DNA of 64,000 bases from an uncultured Lachnospiraceae bacterium (GTDB lineage Bacteria; Bacillota; Clostridia; Lachnospirales; Lachnospiraceae), in the NCBI GenBank assembly GCA_947644545.1, contig CANRZW010000007.1, forward strand, positions 1 to 64,000, written 5' to 3'. The stretch's first letter is position 1. Each line of letters begins with the position of its first letter. The translations under genes were made by a program, and so were the position numbers. Shown here piece after piece: positions 27,206-35,896 of the stretch. The notes below the pieces were generated by a model. The model was not told where the DNA came from, did no database searches, and saw only the letters and a list, made by a program, of their open reading frames with translations.

Positions 27206-28138
27206 TCAGATTCTCTGCAGGATCCAACGATAAATATCCGCGTAAACGTCCTGCCGGTCGACCTCATTCAGGATCTCATGCCTGTCTTCCGGATAAAGCT
27301 TGATCTGCACGTTTTCCATGCCCAGACTCCGGAAGGACTGACATACCTGTCTCACGCCCTGTCCGTAATTACCTACCGGATCCTCCGCTCCTGATACAAA
27401 GAGAACCGGCAGCCGCTTCGGCATCTCCTGCAGCATCTTCTGATCATGCAGGTTCCAGATCAGCTGAAACAGCGTCTGGAAACCGTTAATCGTAAAGGTA
27501 AACCCACACAGCGGATCCTCTATATAGCGTTTCACATTCTCCTCATTGCGGGACAACCAGTCGAAATGCGTTCGGGGATCCCTGATCCTTTTATTATATG
27601 CACCGAAAGCCGCCACATTCAGAAGCCCGCTCACATGCTTTTGTCCACAGAACACTCGCTGCAGACCGGCCAGCATACGGGCAGATAACAGGGTCGCCCT
27701 CGACTGCATTCCCGTACCCACGATAACAACGCCGTCGATCCCACTGCCATAGCGCAGCAGGTAGTTGCGCGTAATAAAAGAGCCCATGCTGTGTCCTAAT
27801 ATGATATAAGGCACATTCGGATACTGTTCCTGCGTCATCTTCTTGAGTCTGTGTTCATCCCGCACGAGGACAGTGGGGGCATCCTCTTTACAAAAGTAGC
27901 CATACGGCTGCCCTTGTCCGGCCGATTTCCCATGCCCCAAATGATCGTCCCCTACTACCAGGATTCCCTTTTCCGCCAGGTAAGAAGCAAACTCATCGTA
28001 TCTGTCTATATATTCCGCCATGCCATGCACGATCTGCACAATGCAGACCGGCTTTTGTTCCTCCGGAATCCACCTGACGGCATGGATCTTATGCTCCCGG
28101 TCTCTTGAATCAAAATAAAAATCCTGTTTTTTTACCAC
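27206..28138 (-). CDS. Alpha/beta hydrolase (lysophospholipase/monoacylglycerol lipase-like)
   Basis: A 310-residue cytosolic enzyme with a GTG start and GGAGG ten bases upstream. Motifs: HGMAEYIDRYDEFASYL (oxyanion HG), the DDHLGHGKS loop, nucleophile elbow GHSMG, and an Asp/His pair near the C-terminus (FVSGAEDPVGNYG; YPEDRHEILNE). This is the serine aminopeptidase/S33-type family that includes monoacylglycerol lipases. The true substrate is unknown. It follows metG by 38 bases. Confidence 0.85.
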   Translation of the reverse strand: MVKKQDFYFDSRDREHKIHAVRWIPEEQKPVCIVQIVHGMAEYIDRYDEFASYLAEKGILVVGDDHLGHGKSAGQGQPYGYFCKEDAPTVLVRDEHRLKKMTQEQYPNVPYIILGHSMGSFITRNYLLRYGSGIDGVVIVGTGMQSRATLLSARMLAGLQRVFCGQKHVSGLLNVAAFGAYNKRIRDPRTHFDWLSRNEENVKRYIEDPLCGFTFTINGFQTLFQLIWNLHDQKMLQEMPKRLPVLFVSGAEDPVGNYGQGVRQVCQSFRSLGMENVQIKLYPEDRHEILNEVDRQDVYADIYRWILQRI

Positions 28139-28176
28139 GTCAGAGCTTCCTCCTTAACCTGACCAGACAAGGTCTT

Positions 28177-30201
28177 CTAACAGATCTCAGCGCCGGCAGG
28201 CATAGGCCTCTCCGGTGTCATCAAAGACAGCTTTCCCTCTGCATCCTCGGCACACAACAGCATGCCTTCCGACATCATTCCTGCAATCTCTCTTGGCTGC
28301 AGGTTCACCAATACCATTACTTTCTTGCCAACCATCTCTTCTGCAGTATAGTGCTGCTTAATTCCGGACAGGATCTGCCTTACCTCAGATCCAACCCGCA
28401 CCTTGGAGCACAGAAGCTTCTTGGACTTGGGCACTTCCTTGCATTCCAGGATCTCACCTACCTGGAACTGGCACTTGTCAAACACATCATAAGCGATCAC
28501 GTCCTTAGCCTCTATGTCGATCACATCCTCAGGCGTCTCCTCATTCTCTGCCTGATCCGTCCCGCCGGCCTCTGCTCTGCGTGCCGCAAACATGGCTTCC
28601 ACCTTCTCCATAACCTCTTTCAGATCCTGACGGGCAAAGAGAATCTCCGGGGTCTGTGTCACCTGATTGCTTATCGGATACAAGGTGGATATCTTCTCGA
28701 TATCCTGCTTTGCAGCACATTCTTCCAGCACTGTGAAATCCACCGGCTCCGCCTTGATCTGTTCCGCGATCCGCGCCGCCGTTTCCGGCATATAAGGCTC
28801 TAACAGGGAAGCGCCGACCAAAATGCCATTCAGAAGATTATACAGCACCGTCGCCAGTCTGTCTTTCTTCGCCTCCTCCTTCGCGAGGATCCAGGGCATT
28901 GTCTCGTCAATATATTTGTTGCAACGCTTGAACAACACGAAAATCTCCGTGATCGCATCCGCCACGCGCAGCTCATCCATCTTCTTTGACACTCTGTTAT
29001 AAGTATCAGCCGCCACACGGAACAGATCCGCATCCACATCTTCCGCGCCTGCGTCCACACCGACCTTCTTATTCTCTACCAGACCTCCGAAATACTTGTT
29101 GCTCATGGAGATCGTTCTGTTCACCAGATTACCCAGTGTATTGGCAAGATCTGAATTCATGCGTTCCACCATCAGATCCCATGTGATCACACCGTCATTC
29201 TCGAAAGGCATCTCATGCAGAACAAAATACCGCACCGCATCCACGCCAAAGAAATCAATCAGGTCATCGGCATAGATCACATTCCCCTTCGATTTACTCA
29301 TCTTGCCGTCTCCCTGCAAAAGCCACGGATGCCCGAATACCTGCTCCGGCAGCGGCTCTCCCAGCGCCATCAGGAAGATCGGCCAGTAGATCGTATGGAA
29401 ACGGATGATATCCTTACCGATCAGATGCAGGTCTGCCGGCCATAACTTCTGATACTGGTCACTGTTTGCGCCATCTGCATCGAAACCGATACCTGTAATA
29501 TAATTGGTCAGCGCGTCCATCCATACATAGATCACATGCTTCTCATCGAAATCAACCGGAATCCCCCATTTATAGGAAGTTCTGGATACACACAGATCCT
29601 GCAGACCCGGCAGCAGGAAATTGTTCATCATCTCATTCTTCCGGGATACCGGCTGGATAAATTCCGGATGTGCGTTGATATGCTCAATCAGCCTGTCTGC
29701 ATATTTGCTCATTTTGAAGAAATACGCTTCCTCCTTCGCCGGCTTCACTTCCCTGCCGCAGTCAGGACACTTGCCGTCCACCAGCTGGGATTCTGTCCAG
29801 AAAGATTCGCAGGGCGTACAATACATCCCCTCATAATATCCTTTGTAGATATCACCCTGTTCATACAGTTTGCGGAAGATCTTCTGCACCTGCTTCTCAT
29901 GGTACGTATCCGTGGTCCGAATAAACTTATCATAGGAGGTGTTCAACGCATCACAGATCCGACGGATCTCACCCGCCACATTGTCCACAAACTGTTTGGG
30001 CGTCACGCCCTGCTCCTGCGCCTTCAACTCAATCTTCTGCCCATGTTCATCGGTTCCCGTCTGAAAGAAGACGTCATACCCATCCTTGCGTTTAAAGCGG
30101 GCAATACTGTCCGCCAGCACGATCTCATAGCTGTTACCGATGTGGGGCGTACCGGAAGTATAGGCAATCGCCGTCGTAATATAATACTTTCCCTTATTCA
30201 T
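28177..30201 (-). CDS. metG: Methionyl-tRNA synthetase with C-terminal tRNA-binding domain
   Basis: A 674-residue class I synthetase. Motifs: HIGNSYE (HIGH), the zinc site CTPCESFW ... CPDCGRE, KMSKSKGN (KMSKS), and a C-terminal Arc1p/EMAP-like tRNA-binding domain (FDKCQFQVGEILECKEVPKSKKLL). It charges tRNA-Met for both initiation and elongation. GAGAGG precedes the ATG. A methionine T-box riboswitch and a consensus promoter lie upstream, so expression rises when uncharged tRNA-Met accumulates. Confidence 0.97.
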   Translation of the reverse strand: MNKGKYYITTAIAYTSGTPHIGNSYEIVLADSIARFKRKDGYDVFFQTGTDEHGQKIELKAQEQGVTPKQFVDNVAGEIRRICDALNTSYDKFIRTTDTYHEKQVQKIFRKLYEQGDIYKGYYEGMYCTPCESFWTESQLVDGKCPDCGREVKPAKEEAYFFKMSKYADRLIEHINAHPEFIQPVSRKNEMMNNFLLPGLQDLCVSRTSYKWGIPVDFDEKHVIYVWMDALTNYITGIGFDADGANSDQYQKLWPADLHLIGKDIIRFHTIYWPIFLMALGEPLPEQVFGHPWLLQGDGKMSKSKGNVIYADDLIDFFGVDAVRYFVLHEMPFENDGVITWDLMVERMNSDLANTLGNLVNRTISMSNKYFGGLVENKKVGVDAGAEDVDADLFRVAADTYNRVSKKMDELRVADAITEIFVLFKRCNKYIDETMPWILAKEEAKKDRLATVLYNLLNGILVGASLLEPYMPETAARIAEQIKAEPVDFTVLEECAAKQDIEKISTLYPISNQVTQTPEILFARQDLKEVMEKVEAMFAARRAEAGGTDQAENEETPEDVIDIEAKDVIAYDVFDKCQFQVGEILECKEVPKSKKLLCSKVRVGSEVRQILSGIKQHYTAEEMVGKKVMVLVNLQPREIAGMMSEGMLLCAEDAEGKLSLMTPERPMPAGAEIC

Positions 30202-30284
30202 ATCCCATTACCTCTCTTCTGCGCATTCAATTTGCCGGTAGACTTATGCCGTATGCGCACAGGCATAAATCTCTGCATCATGAT

Positions 30285-30635
30285 ACAAAAACCGCCTTCT
30301 CATCTTCGTCATGCCATGAGCAAGACAAAAACAAGAAGACGGATGTATACCGTGTTACCACTTCTCTTCACCGGTTTCTCGCAAAACCGGCCTCAGCGAG
30401 TACTATCATACTCTGCCGCTGTAACAGGCGGAACCTGTTGTACCCTAACCACTGCCGGCTCAGGCACACTGCTCGGAAGCCATCTTCAACAGACACATCT
30501 CTTCATTCCTCTCAGCAATTGGAATGTTCTCTGGAAAGGACGCCCCTGTCTACTCTCTTCGTCACTGCTTTCTCATCCTGAAGATCCCGCCCTGATGTAT
30601 CCGAATCGACCGACTTCACGGCGGATATCACTTGA
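30285..30635 (-). ncRNA. Methionine T-box riboswitch leader of metG
   Basis: The 340-base leader shows the T-box core AAGTGGTAACACGG (about 30341-30354), which pairs with the 3' end of uncharged tRNA, a Stem I start (GAAGAGAGTAGACAG), the distal GCTGAGAGG element, and a likely specifier ATG (30483-30481) in GAAGATGG. A terminator follows. It is placed directly after a good promoter and before metG, which is tRNA-Met charged. The specifier call is inferred from position and codon, not from folding. Confidence 0.88.
30286..30342 (-). terminator. T-box-controlled terminator before metG
   Basis: CCGTCTTCTT pairs with GAGAAGGCGG over about ten bases, followed by TTTTT. The 5' arm directly abuts the T-box element, as expected for terminator/antiterminator switching. 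Confidence 0.8.
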
Positions 30636-30639
30636 GGCT

Positions 30640-30668
30640 AGATTATCACAAAAGACATCACTTGTCAA
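30640..30668 (-). promoter_or_regulatory. Promoter of the metG leader
   Basis: TTGACA (30668-30663), 17-base spacer, TAATCT (30645-30640). The -35 overlaps the last codons of the upstream secreted-protein gene. Confidence 0.75.
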
Positions 30669-31882
30669 TTCTTCAAGACAAGTCCTGCTACCTTGACCCC
30701 TATGGCTAACTCCCTGTTGTCCACGTCCTCATTCTGCACACGAATACTACAGCGATATGTGCCCGGAGACTGCACGCTCAAATCCATTCCGGTACCCAGA
30801 ACGTTGCCCGCCTCATCGGACCATACCAGCCTCTCTTCCTCCTGCCAGAGCAGCTTCCCGAACGCGTCCCCTTCTTCCAGAACCGCTTCCAGCCTGATCG
30901 CCCCGTCCGTATGATCCGTATCGTTTCCCCGTACGGACAGACGTGCATATACCGCATCCTCCAGGCCGCATATGAGATCATGCTGCCATACGACAGTCAC
31001 CACAACATCTTCATGTGGACACGTCCCCGCCGATTCATAGATACCGTCGTGGTGCGGACAGGTATAATATCCCCCATGCCAGGAACCGCCTTCCGGTTCT
31101 TCCGGATTCTCCATCCATATGGGAGGCATCCATCGAAGACCGCCACCGCATATGACACTCTGCTTCTTCGACTCCTTAGAATTCTCGTAGCAGCCCGAGA
31201 TTCCTGCCACCTCCTCCGGATTCCCCACGTGTACATGCCTGATTTCCACGACAGCTTCCTGTGCCAGGAATAAAGGATACAGGAAATCCGGCACATGACC
31301 GTTCTCCCCGTCACCGATCCCTTTCTGGTAAGCCCTGTCGTTGTCGGCTCCGTTGCCTAACACGAGCCTGCCGTCCGTCCATGCGGCTTTCCCCCGTGAA
31401 ATATTGTCGGCAGCGGCCGGCACATAATAATCCGTACATTCTTCCACCCCTTCTATGTGCAGGGCCTTCTCCGGATTCAGCACCGTCAGTCCGTCCGGCA
31501 CTTTCTGCGAATCTGTCACCGCCTGTATCAGAACCGGCCAGCTTAACTGTGACAGATCCGCATCTCCCGGCCCGGATTCCGGATTCCTGTCACAGATAAT
31601 CCCTCCCGGCTGCTGTCTGAACTTCGTGCCAAGCTGCAACAGGAGATCTGCCGTCATCCTCTTTCTCTGTGTCACATAGCCATACAGATCCTGCAAATCC
31701 GCCGCATCGAGAACCGCCTGCTCACAGCGGATCACACCCTTGCTGCGCGGCATACCCGAATTATCCGCCGCCTTCACTGCCGGCATACCTTCCATACCGC
31801 CTGTCAGCGGCACCATCATAAGCGCTGCGGCTGCCGTTATCCCTGCGAAATAACTTCTTCCCGTTCGATCTTTATTTCTCAC
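30665..31882 (-). CDS. Secreted protein with Cys/His motifs, paralogue of its neighbour
   Basis: A 405-residue protein. The preferred start is GTG at 31882, which overlaps the stop of the upstream gene and gives a proper signal peptide (MRNKDRTGRSYFAGITAAAA..., cleavage near VKA-ADN). Residues after the signal share blocks with the upstream gene: RSKGVIRCE, DAADLQDLYGY, and DNISRGKAAWTDGRLVLGNG. The middle has HVHVG...GCY and TCPHHDG...CPHED clusters that could bind metal or form disulfides. The C-terminal part looks beta-rich. The family is not recognised with a name. Confidence 0.65.
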   Translation of the reverse strand: MRNKDRTGRSYFAGITAAAALMMVPLTGGMEGMPAVKAADNSGMPRSKGVIRCEQAVLDAADLQDLYGYVTQRKRMTADLLLQLGTKFRQQPGGIICDRNPESGPGDADLSQLSWPVLIQAVTDSQKVPDGLTVLNPEKALHIEGVEECTDYYVPAAADNISRGKAAWTDGRLVLGNGADNDRAYQKGIGDGENGHVPDFLYPLFLAQEAVVEIRHVHVGNPEEVAGISGCYENSKESKKQSVICGGGLRWMPPIWMENPEEPEGGSWHGGYYTCPHHDGIYESAGTCPHEDVVVTVVWQHDLICGLEDAVYARLSVRGNDTDHTDGAIRLEAVLEEGDAFGKLLWQEEERLVWSDEAGNVLGTGMDLSVQSPGTYRCSIRVQNEDVDNRELAIGVKVAGLVLKN

Positions 31883-32561
31883 GATATCCGATCCACCTTC
31901 CTTCCTCGTCATATATGGATTCATAATCCGTACAGCCGCTGCCTGCAAGCCAGCCTTTCATATAATGCTCTATCAGATCATGATTATTCCCCCGCACAAG
32001 ACTGCCATCCGACCAGGCCGCTCTGCCAAGCGTCAGGTTGTCCGCACAGGCCAGTACATAGTTTTCTTCATAGCCTGCCGGAAGCTTCTGGGATTCCGCC
32101 AGTGCCTGCAGCAACAGATCAAAGCTGACTGCCTGCAGTTCTTCCACCGTCTGCAGGCGCACTACCGCCGCTTCCGCCTGGGGATCCCTCGTATACTGAT
32201 AATTCTGTCCGCCTCCTGTCAGTTTGGTTCCAACGCCGCCAAGCGCCTGGGATAGTCCCCCTTTGCCCTCAGCGGCATATTGAAAAAGCACCTGCAGATC
32301 CTTCGCATCCAGAATCACTTCCTGCCCGGCTCCGTTCGTATACTGGATCATCCCCTTACTGCGGAACTGGCCGGCTTCCCCGGCCGCCCTTGCCTGCGTT
32401 CCCATAAGCAGCAGTCCGGCGCCTGCCACTCCTGCGCACAGCATCATGATCTTTCTGGTATATCTGATCGCTCTTACCTTCGTACAACTGCCTGTCAGCC
32501 TGTTCGTCCTGCATTTCCTGATCACCAGCTTCTGTGTTCTTCTTTCCTTATTCCTTGCCAT
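31872..32561 (-). CDS. Secreted protein, shorter paralogue
   Basis: A 229-residue protein with a long basic N-terminus (38 residues) before a hydrophobic segment (IMMLCAGVAGAGLLLMGTQARA), a probable signal peptide ending near ARA-AGE. It contains RSKGMIQYTNGAG, LDAKDLQVLFQYA and DNLTLGRAAWSDGSLVRGNN, which match the downstream gene, so the pair arose by duplication. It lacks the Cys/His-rich part. It is 11 bases downstream of the coiled-coil gene. Function unknown; a surface role is inferred. Confidence 0.65.
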   Translation of the reverse strand: MARNKERRTQKLVIRKCRTNRLTGSCTKVRAIRYTRKIMMLCAGVAGAGLLLMGTQARAAGEAGQFRSKGMIQYTNGAGQEVILDAKDLQVLFQYAAEGKGGLSQALGGVGTKLTGGGQNYQYTRDPQAEAAVVRLQTVEELQAVSFDLLLQALAESQKLPAGYEENYVLACADNLTLGRAAWSDGSLVRGNNHDLIEHYMKGWLAGSGCTDYESIYDEEGRWIGYREK

Positions 32562-32572
32562 CTCTATACCCC

Positions 32573-33448
32573 CTATTCCGTATACGGTTCCAGATAAAGT
32601 GCGTTATTTTCCACATCATAGTGATATTTTAAAGTTTTCGAGGACAATCCCTGTAACCTGTTCTCCACTTCCCCCAGCTGGTTCAGGACGGCGTCCAACT
32701 GATTCAGAAAGGCATCCAGCTGATTATTGACTTCCGTCATATTCTGGTTCATTACCGTCTTCAAGGTTTTCTCCACTTCCCCGATCTGTGCCCAGATCTT
32801 GACATCCTCCTGTTCCAGCGCCGCGATCTTGGTGTACAGGTTCGTGATATCCGCCTGCGCTTTACCCATATCCTGTCTGATCTCCAGGATCTGCTGCTGG
32901 ATCATGGGAATCGTCTTCTGGTCCATGACCTGCACGATATCGATCAGATCGGACAGCTTCGTCTGTGTTTCTTTCAAGTTCTGCACGATCGCTGCCACCT
33001 CTGCATGGAGTGTCTTCACCCGCTCCAAGACAGCCTGGTCCCCCTCCTTGTACTGCTCGATCGTCTCCGATAAGGTCTGTTCCACCTGTGTCATGGACTG
33101 CAGCAATTCCTCCACTTTCTCGCTTAACAGCTCAATATTCTCCATGTATTCCTGTCTGAGCAGTTCCTGTCCGTCATTCTCCGCCATATATTCTCTGGCT
33201 TCCTCCTCATAAGTCTCGGCTGTCAGCTGCTCCTCCTCGAGCATTTCCACTTCCTCCAATGCAGCCTTCGCGTCCTCCTCCCGCTTACGTTCCCGCACCG
33301 TATACCCCCACAGTAAAAGCAGCAGCAGGATAATGATCACAACCGCAATCGCACCGATCACTACCACCGATAATTGATTCTCCTGTTTATCCGGGTCATT
33401 TCTCCTCTCATTCAGATAATCTGAAATCTTCATCATAAAATCTCTCAT
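32573..33448 (-). CDS. Membrane-anchored coiled-coil protein
   Basis: A 291-residue protein. One membrane helix (about 27-49: VVVIGAIAVVIIILLLLLLWGY) is followed by a long extracellular or cytosolic helical region with heptad patterns (VEELLQSMTQVEQTLSETIEQY; NNQLDAFLNQLDAVLNQLGEVENRL) that predicts coiled coils. The C-terminal tail is short (YHYDVENNALYLEPYTE). It starts the three-gene operon with the secreted paralogues, so it may scaffold them at the cell surface (inference). AAAGGAC precedes the ATG. Confidence 0.7.
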   Translation of the reverse strand: MRDFMMKISDYLNERRNDPDKQENQLSVVVIGAIAVVIIILLLLLLWGYTVRERKREEDAKAALEEVEMLEEEQLTAETYEEEAREYMAENDGQELLRQEYMENIELLSEKVEELLQSMTQVEQTLSETIEQYKEGDQAVLERVKTLHAEVAAIVQNLKETQTKLSDLIDIVQVMDQKTIPMIQQQILEIRQDMGKAQADITNLYTKIAALEQEDVKIWAQIGEVEKTLKTVMNQNMTEVNNQLDAFLNQLDAVLNQLGEVENRLQGLSSKTLKYHYDVENNALYLEPYTE

Positions 33449-33633
33449 ATAACGTCCTTTCCTCTCAATTATATTTCATCTCAACATTTGGAAATCAGTG
33501 GCGATCTGCCAGAGAACCGTGCCGTACGATACACGGAATAAAGTATACTTCAAATTGAATCCAAAGATTGTATAGATACGATAACAAAGTAAGTCCCATT
33601 TTACAATACCGGAATATTGCACAAAATTTTTCA

Positions 33634-33677
33634 CAAAAAAAGCCAGGAACCATCCGCAGAACCGATGTATCCTGACT
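33634..33677 (-). terminator. Terminator of map
   Basis: An imperfect stem (AGTCAGGA...CATC with GATG...CCTGGCT) is followed by seven T on the minus strand, about 60 bases after the map stop. Confidence 0.75.
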
Positions 33678-33737
33678 TTCACCCATACAAACGCAATTTC
33701 GTTCACATTCACTATGCTATAATTTTCTTACAATTTA

Positions 33738-34610
33738 TCAATACGTCAGCACCTCATAACCGTCTTCCGTCACTGCTACAGTCACTTCCCACTGTGCCGA
33801 CGGCTTGCCGTCCTCTGTATAGACCGTCCAGCCGTCCTCGTCATCAATATAGATATCGGCCTTCCCCATGTTCACCATCGGTTCGATCGTAAAGACCATC
33901 CCCGGAACCATAAGCATCTCAGTTCCCTTACTGGTCACATAGCTCACAAAAGGTTCCTCATGGAATTCCAGTCCGACCCCATGACCGCCAATCTCGCGGA
34001 CGATGGAATACCCATTTGCCTTCGCATGATCGTTGATTGCCTGTGCCATATCCCCGAGGAAATTCCATGGCTTCACCTGCGCAAGCCCTATATCGATGCA
34101 TTCCCGTGCCACCTGCACAAGTTTCTGCGTCTCAGGCGCTACATTACCCAGCATAAACATCCGGGAAGAATCCGAAAAATACCCGTTATAAATAGTAGAT
34201 ACGTCCACATTAATGATATCTCCGTCCTGCAGTTTGCGCTCTGCACAGGGTATCCCATGGCACACCACTTCGTTAATGGATGTACACACACTTTTCGCGA
34301 ATCCCTCATACCCAAGAGTCGCCGCAATTCCTCCCATCTCCTTTGTCATATCGACCACCAGCCTGTCTATTTCCTCCGTGCTCATGCCGATATGGATCTG
34401 TCTGGCGATCTCATCCAGAATCGCGATATTCAACTTACTGCTCTCTCTGATTCCTGCAAGCTGCTCCGGCGTTTTAATAATATCATGGTCGGGAACCATA
34501 TGTCCCTGCAAAGCATAGTGCTCAATCTTCTCATCCAAAGCCATATGGCACGCCTTATATTTCCTGCCGCTCCCACACCAGCAGTGATCGTTTCTTCCTA
34601 ACTTTTTCAT
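33738..34610 (-). CDS. map: Methionine aminopeptidase, type I, with SEC-C zinc motif
   Basis: A 290-residue enzyme that removes the initiator methionine. The first 22 residues form a SEC-C zinc motif (LGRNDHCWCGSGRKYKACH), found in a subset of bacterial MetAPs and linked to ribosome binding. The catalytic metal ligands are visible: Asp in NVDVSTIYNGYFSDSSRMF, His in GHGVGLEFHEEP, Glu in FTIEPMVNMG and Glu in QWEVTVAVTEDG. It has its own terminator. Confidence 0.95.
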   Translation of the reverse strand: MKKLGRNDHCWCGSGRKYKACHMALDEKIEHYALQGHMVPDHDIIKTPEQLAGIRESSKLNIAILDEIARQIHIGMSTEEIDRLVVDMTKEMGGIAATLGYEGFAKSVCTSINEVVCHGIPCAERKLQDGDIINVDVSTIYNGYFSDSSRMFMLGNVAPETQKLVQVARECIDIGLAQVKPWNFLGDMAQAINDHAKANGYSIVREIGGHGVGLEFHEEPFVSYVTSKGTEMLMVPGMVFTIEPMVNMGKADIYIDDEDGWTVYTEDGKPSAQWEVTVAVTEDGYEVLTY

Positions 34611-34951
34611 TGTCTTTGTCCTTCCTTCAAGCTGAATACATAATACTCCCTGCCCTGTGGATTTTCAAGCCGTGATTTCATCAAACCTTAATTTTAGACA
34701 ATTTTGCGATTTTATCAAAATCAACGCTACATGTTTAGGATTTAACTTTTCGTGAAATTTATTTCCATATTTTTACATCTATTACACGTTTTCTTTACTT
34801 CCATTTCCTTTATCGTGAAATCACCCTAGAATCTGTTAAGATATCTGGTAAAGATATTTTGTTATCTTTGATATTTACAAAAGAGAAACAAAAGTATACA
34901 GCATTTCACGCAAAGTCGACAGTTTGTATACGCTGTATACTAAGGAGTATT
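34611..34951 (+). promoter_or_regulatory. Intergenic region with three GTATAC boxes before the XRE gene
   Basis: No gene in these 340 AT-rich bases. GTATAC occurs at 34894-34899, 34926-34931 and 34935-34940; the last two are separated by GCT and end 11 bases before the start codon, next to the ribosome site AAGGAG. Such repeated palindromes are likely operators, most simply for autoregulation by the XRE protein. TATC/GATA repeats near 34840-34875 may hold the promoter, which I cannot place confidently. Confidence 0.5.
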
Positions 34952-35305
34952 ATGAAATTTGGGGAACTACTTGCAAAATTGCGCAGGGAAAACGGCATTT
35001 TGCAAAAAGAACTGGCAACTTATCTAAACGTGACGGTAGCAACCATATCCAATTATGAGAAAGGCGTCCACTCACCTGATTACGAAACGTTGGTCAAACT
35101 GGCAGATTTCTTTGATGTTTCCACTGATTATCTTCTTCAAAGAACGAACTACAGAGCAAGTATCGATACACTGAATAAGCGCCTTTTTATCGATTATACC
35201 GTAAGCGACCTGTTAAATGCGATCCTGGCATTAGACGAAAATAATATGGTTGCCTTGAAGGATTACTACGAGTTGTTGTTACTGCGCAGTTCTATGAAAA
35301 AATAG
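34952..35305 (+). CDS. XRE-family helix-turn-helix regulator
   Basis: A 117-residue protein with AAGGAG four bases before the ATG. The N-terminal Cro/C1-type HTH is clear (LAKLRRENGILQKELATYLNVTVATISNYEKGVHSPDYETLVKLADFFDVSTDYLL). The C-terminal 55 residues are helical with no named domain. It resembles small immunity-type or developmental repressors rather than phage repressors. It points toward the duplicated BlaI/BlaR pair but is transcribed convergently with it. Confidence 0.9.
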   Translation: MKFGELLAKLRRENGILQKELATYLNVTVATISNYEKGVHSPDYETLVKLADFFDVSTDYLLQRTNYRASIDTLNKRLFIDYTVSDLLNAILALDENNMVALKDYYELLLLRSSMKK

Positions 35306-35323
35306 AATACCTTATGCTCATTG

Positions 35324-35362
35324 AGAGTATCTGGAATGCTTGTGATTTCGGGTACTCTTTTG
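35324..35362 (+). terminator. Probable terminator of the XRE gene
   Basis: AGAGTA and TACTCT flank about 23 bases, and TTTTG follows. The stem is short, so moderate confidence. Confidence 0.5.
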
Positions 35363-35760
35363 TTGTCATGCATTCACGCAGCCTATAAAGCATTTGTAAT
35401 CAGTGCTTGCACCGGAAACAGATACATATTGCATGTAATGTCCTATAGTTCTATGTCCCCTTCAATAAATTTTGTATGACAATTTTATTTTCCATAATCA
35501 AAAGTCATTTCTTCATTACTTTTATAGTTCATATCAGATATCAAAATTATAATTGAACAGTATCTAATTTACAATATATAATTGCTTATGCGTGAAACAG
35601 TCAATTTTATGTAAATTGTCAGAATACCGACAACTAGGACGAAATGTGCATCCAGATGTCCTGTTTTTTACATTCTCCTTTATTCGATGACTGTTTGCTG
35701 CCTTTCACATCCGGAAAAGATAATGAATAAATGACAGTAAACGCGTGAATGAAGTGATAG
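35363..35760. other. AT-rich intergenic region without recognised gene
   Basis: Open frames here are short, lack good ribosome sites and have no recognisable motifs. The base composition is far more AT-rich than neighbouring genes. I see no RNA gene or repeat that I can support. Confidence 0.5.
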
Positions 35761-35805
35761 AAAAAAGAGCCGATTCTCCTTGAAAATACAAGGTTTATCG
35801 GCTCT
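35761..35805 (-). terminator. Terminator after BlaR1-like copy 1
   Basis: GAGCCGAT pairs with ATCGGCTC, extended by ACCTTG/CAAGG inside, and six T follow on the minus strand. It lies just outside the duplicated segment, so copy 2 does not have it. Confidence 0.85.
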
Positions 35806-35896
35806 CTGTACTGTACCTTACTCAGGACGCTATAGTCCCAAACACTCCCTTTAGCGTCTGTCATTTATAGCTCAATACCATATCTTCTCTATCGCT

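Noticed and set aside
33476..33712. 78-codon frame downstream of map
   Set aside because: It covers the map terminator, has poor codon composition and no ribosome site.
35634..35864. 76-codon minus-strand frame after the XRE gene
   Set aside because: It runs through the terminator hairpin and into the duplicated edge, has no good ribosome site and no recognisable motif.
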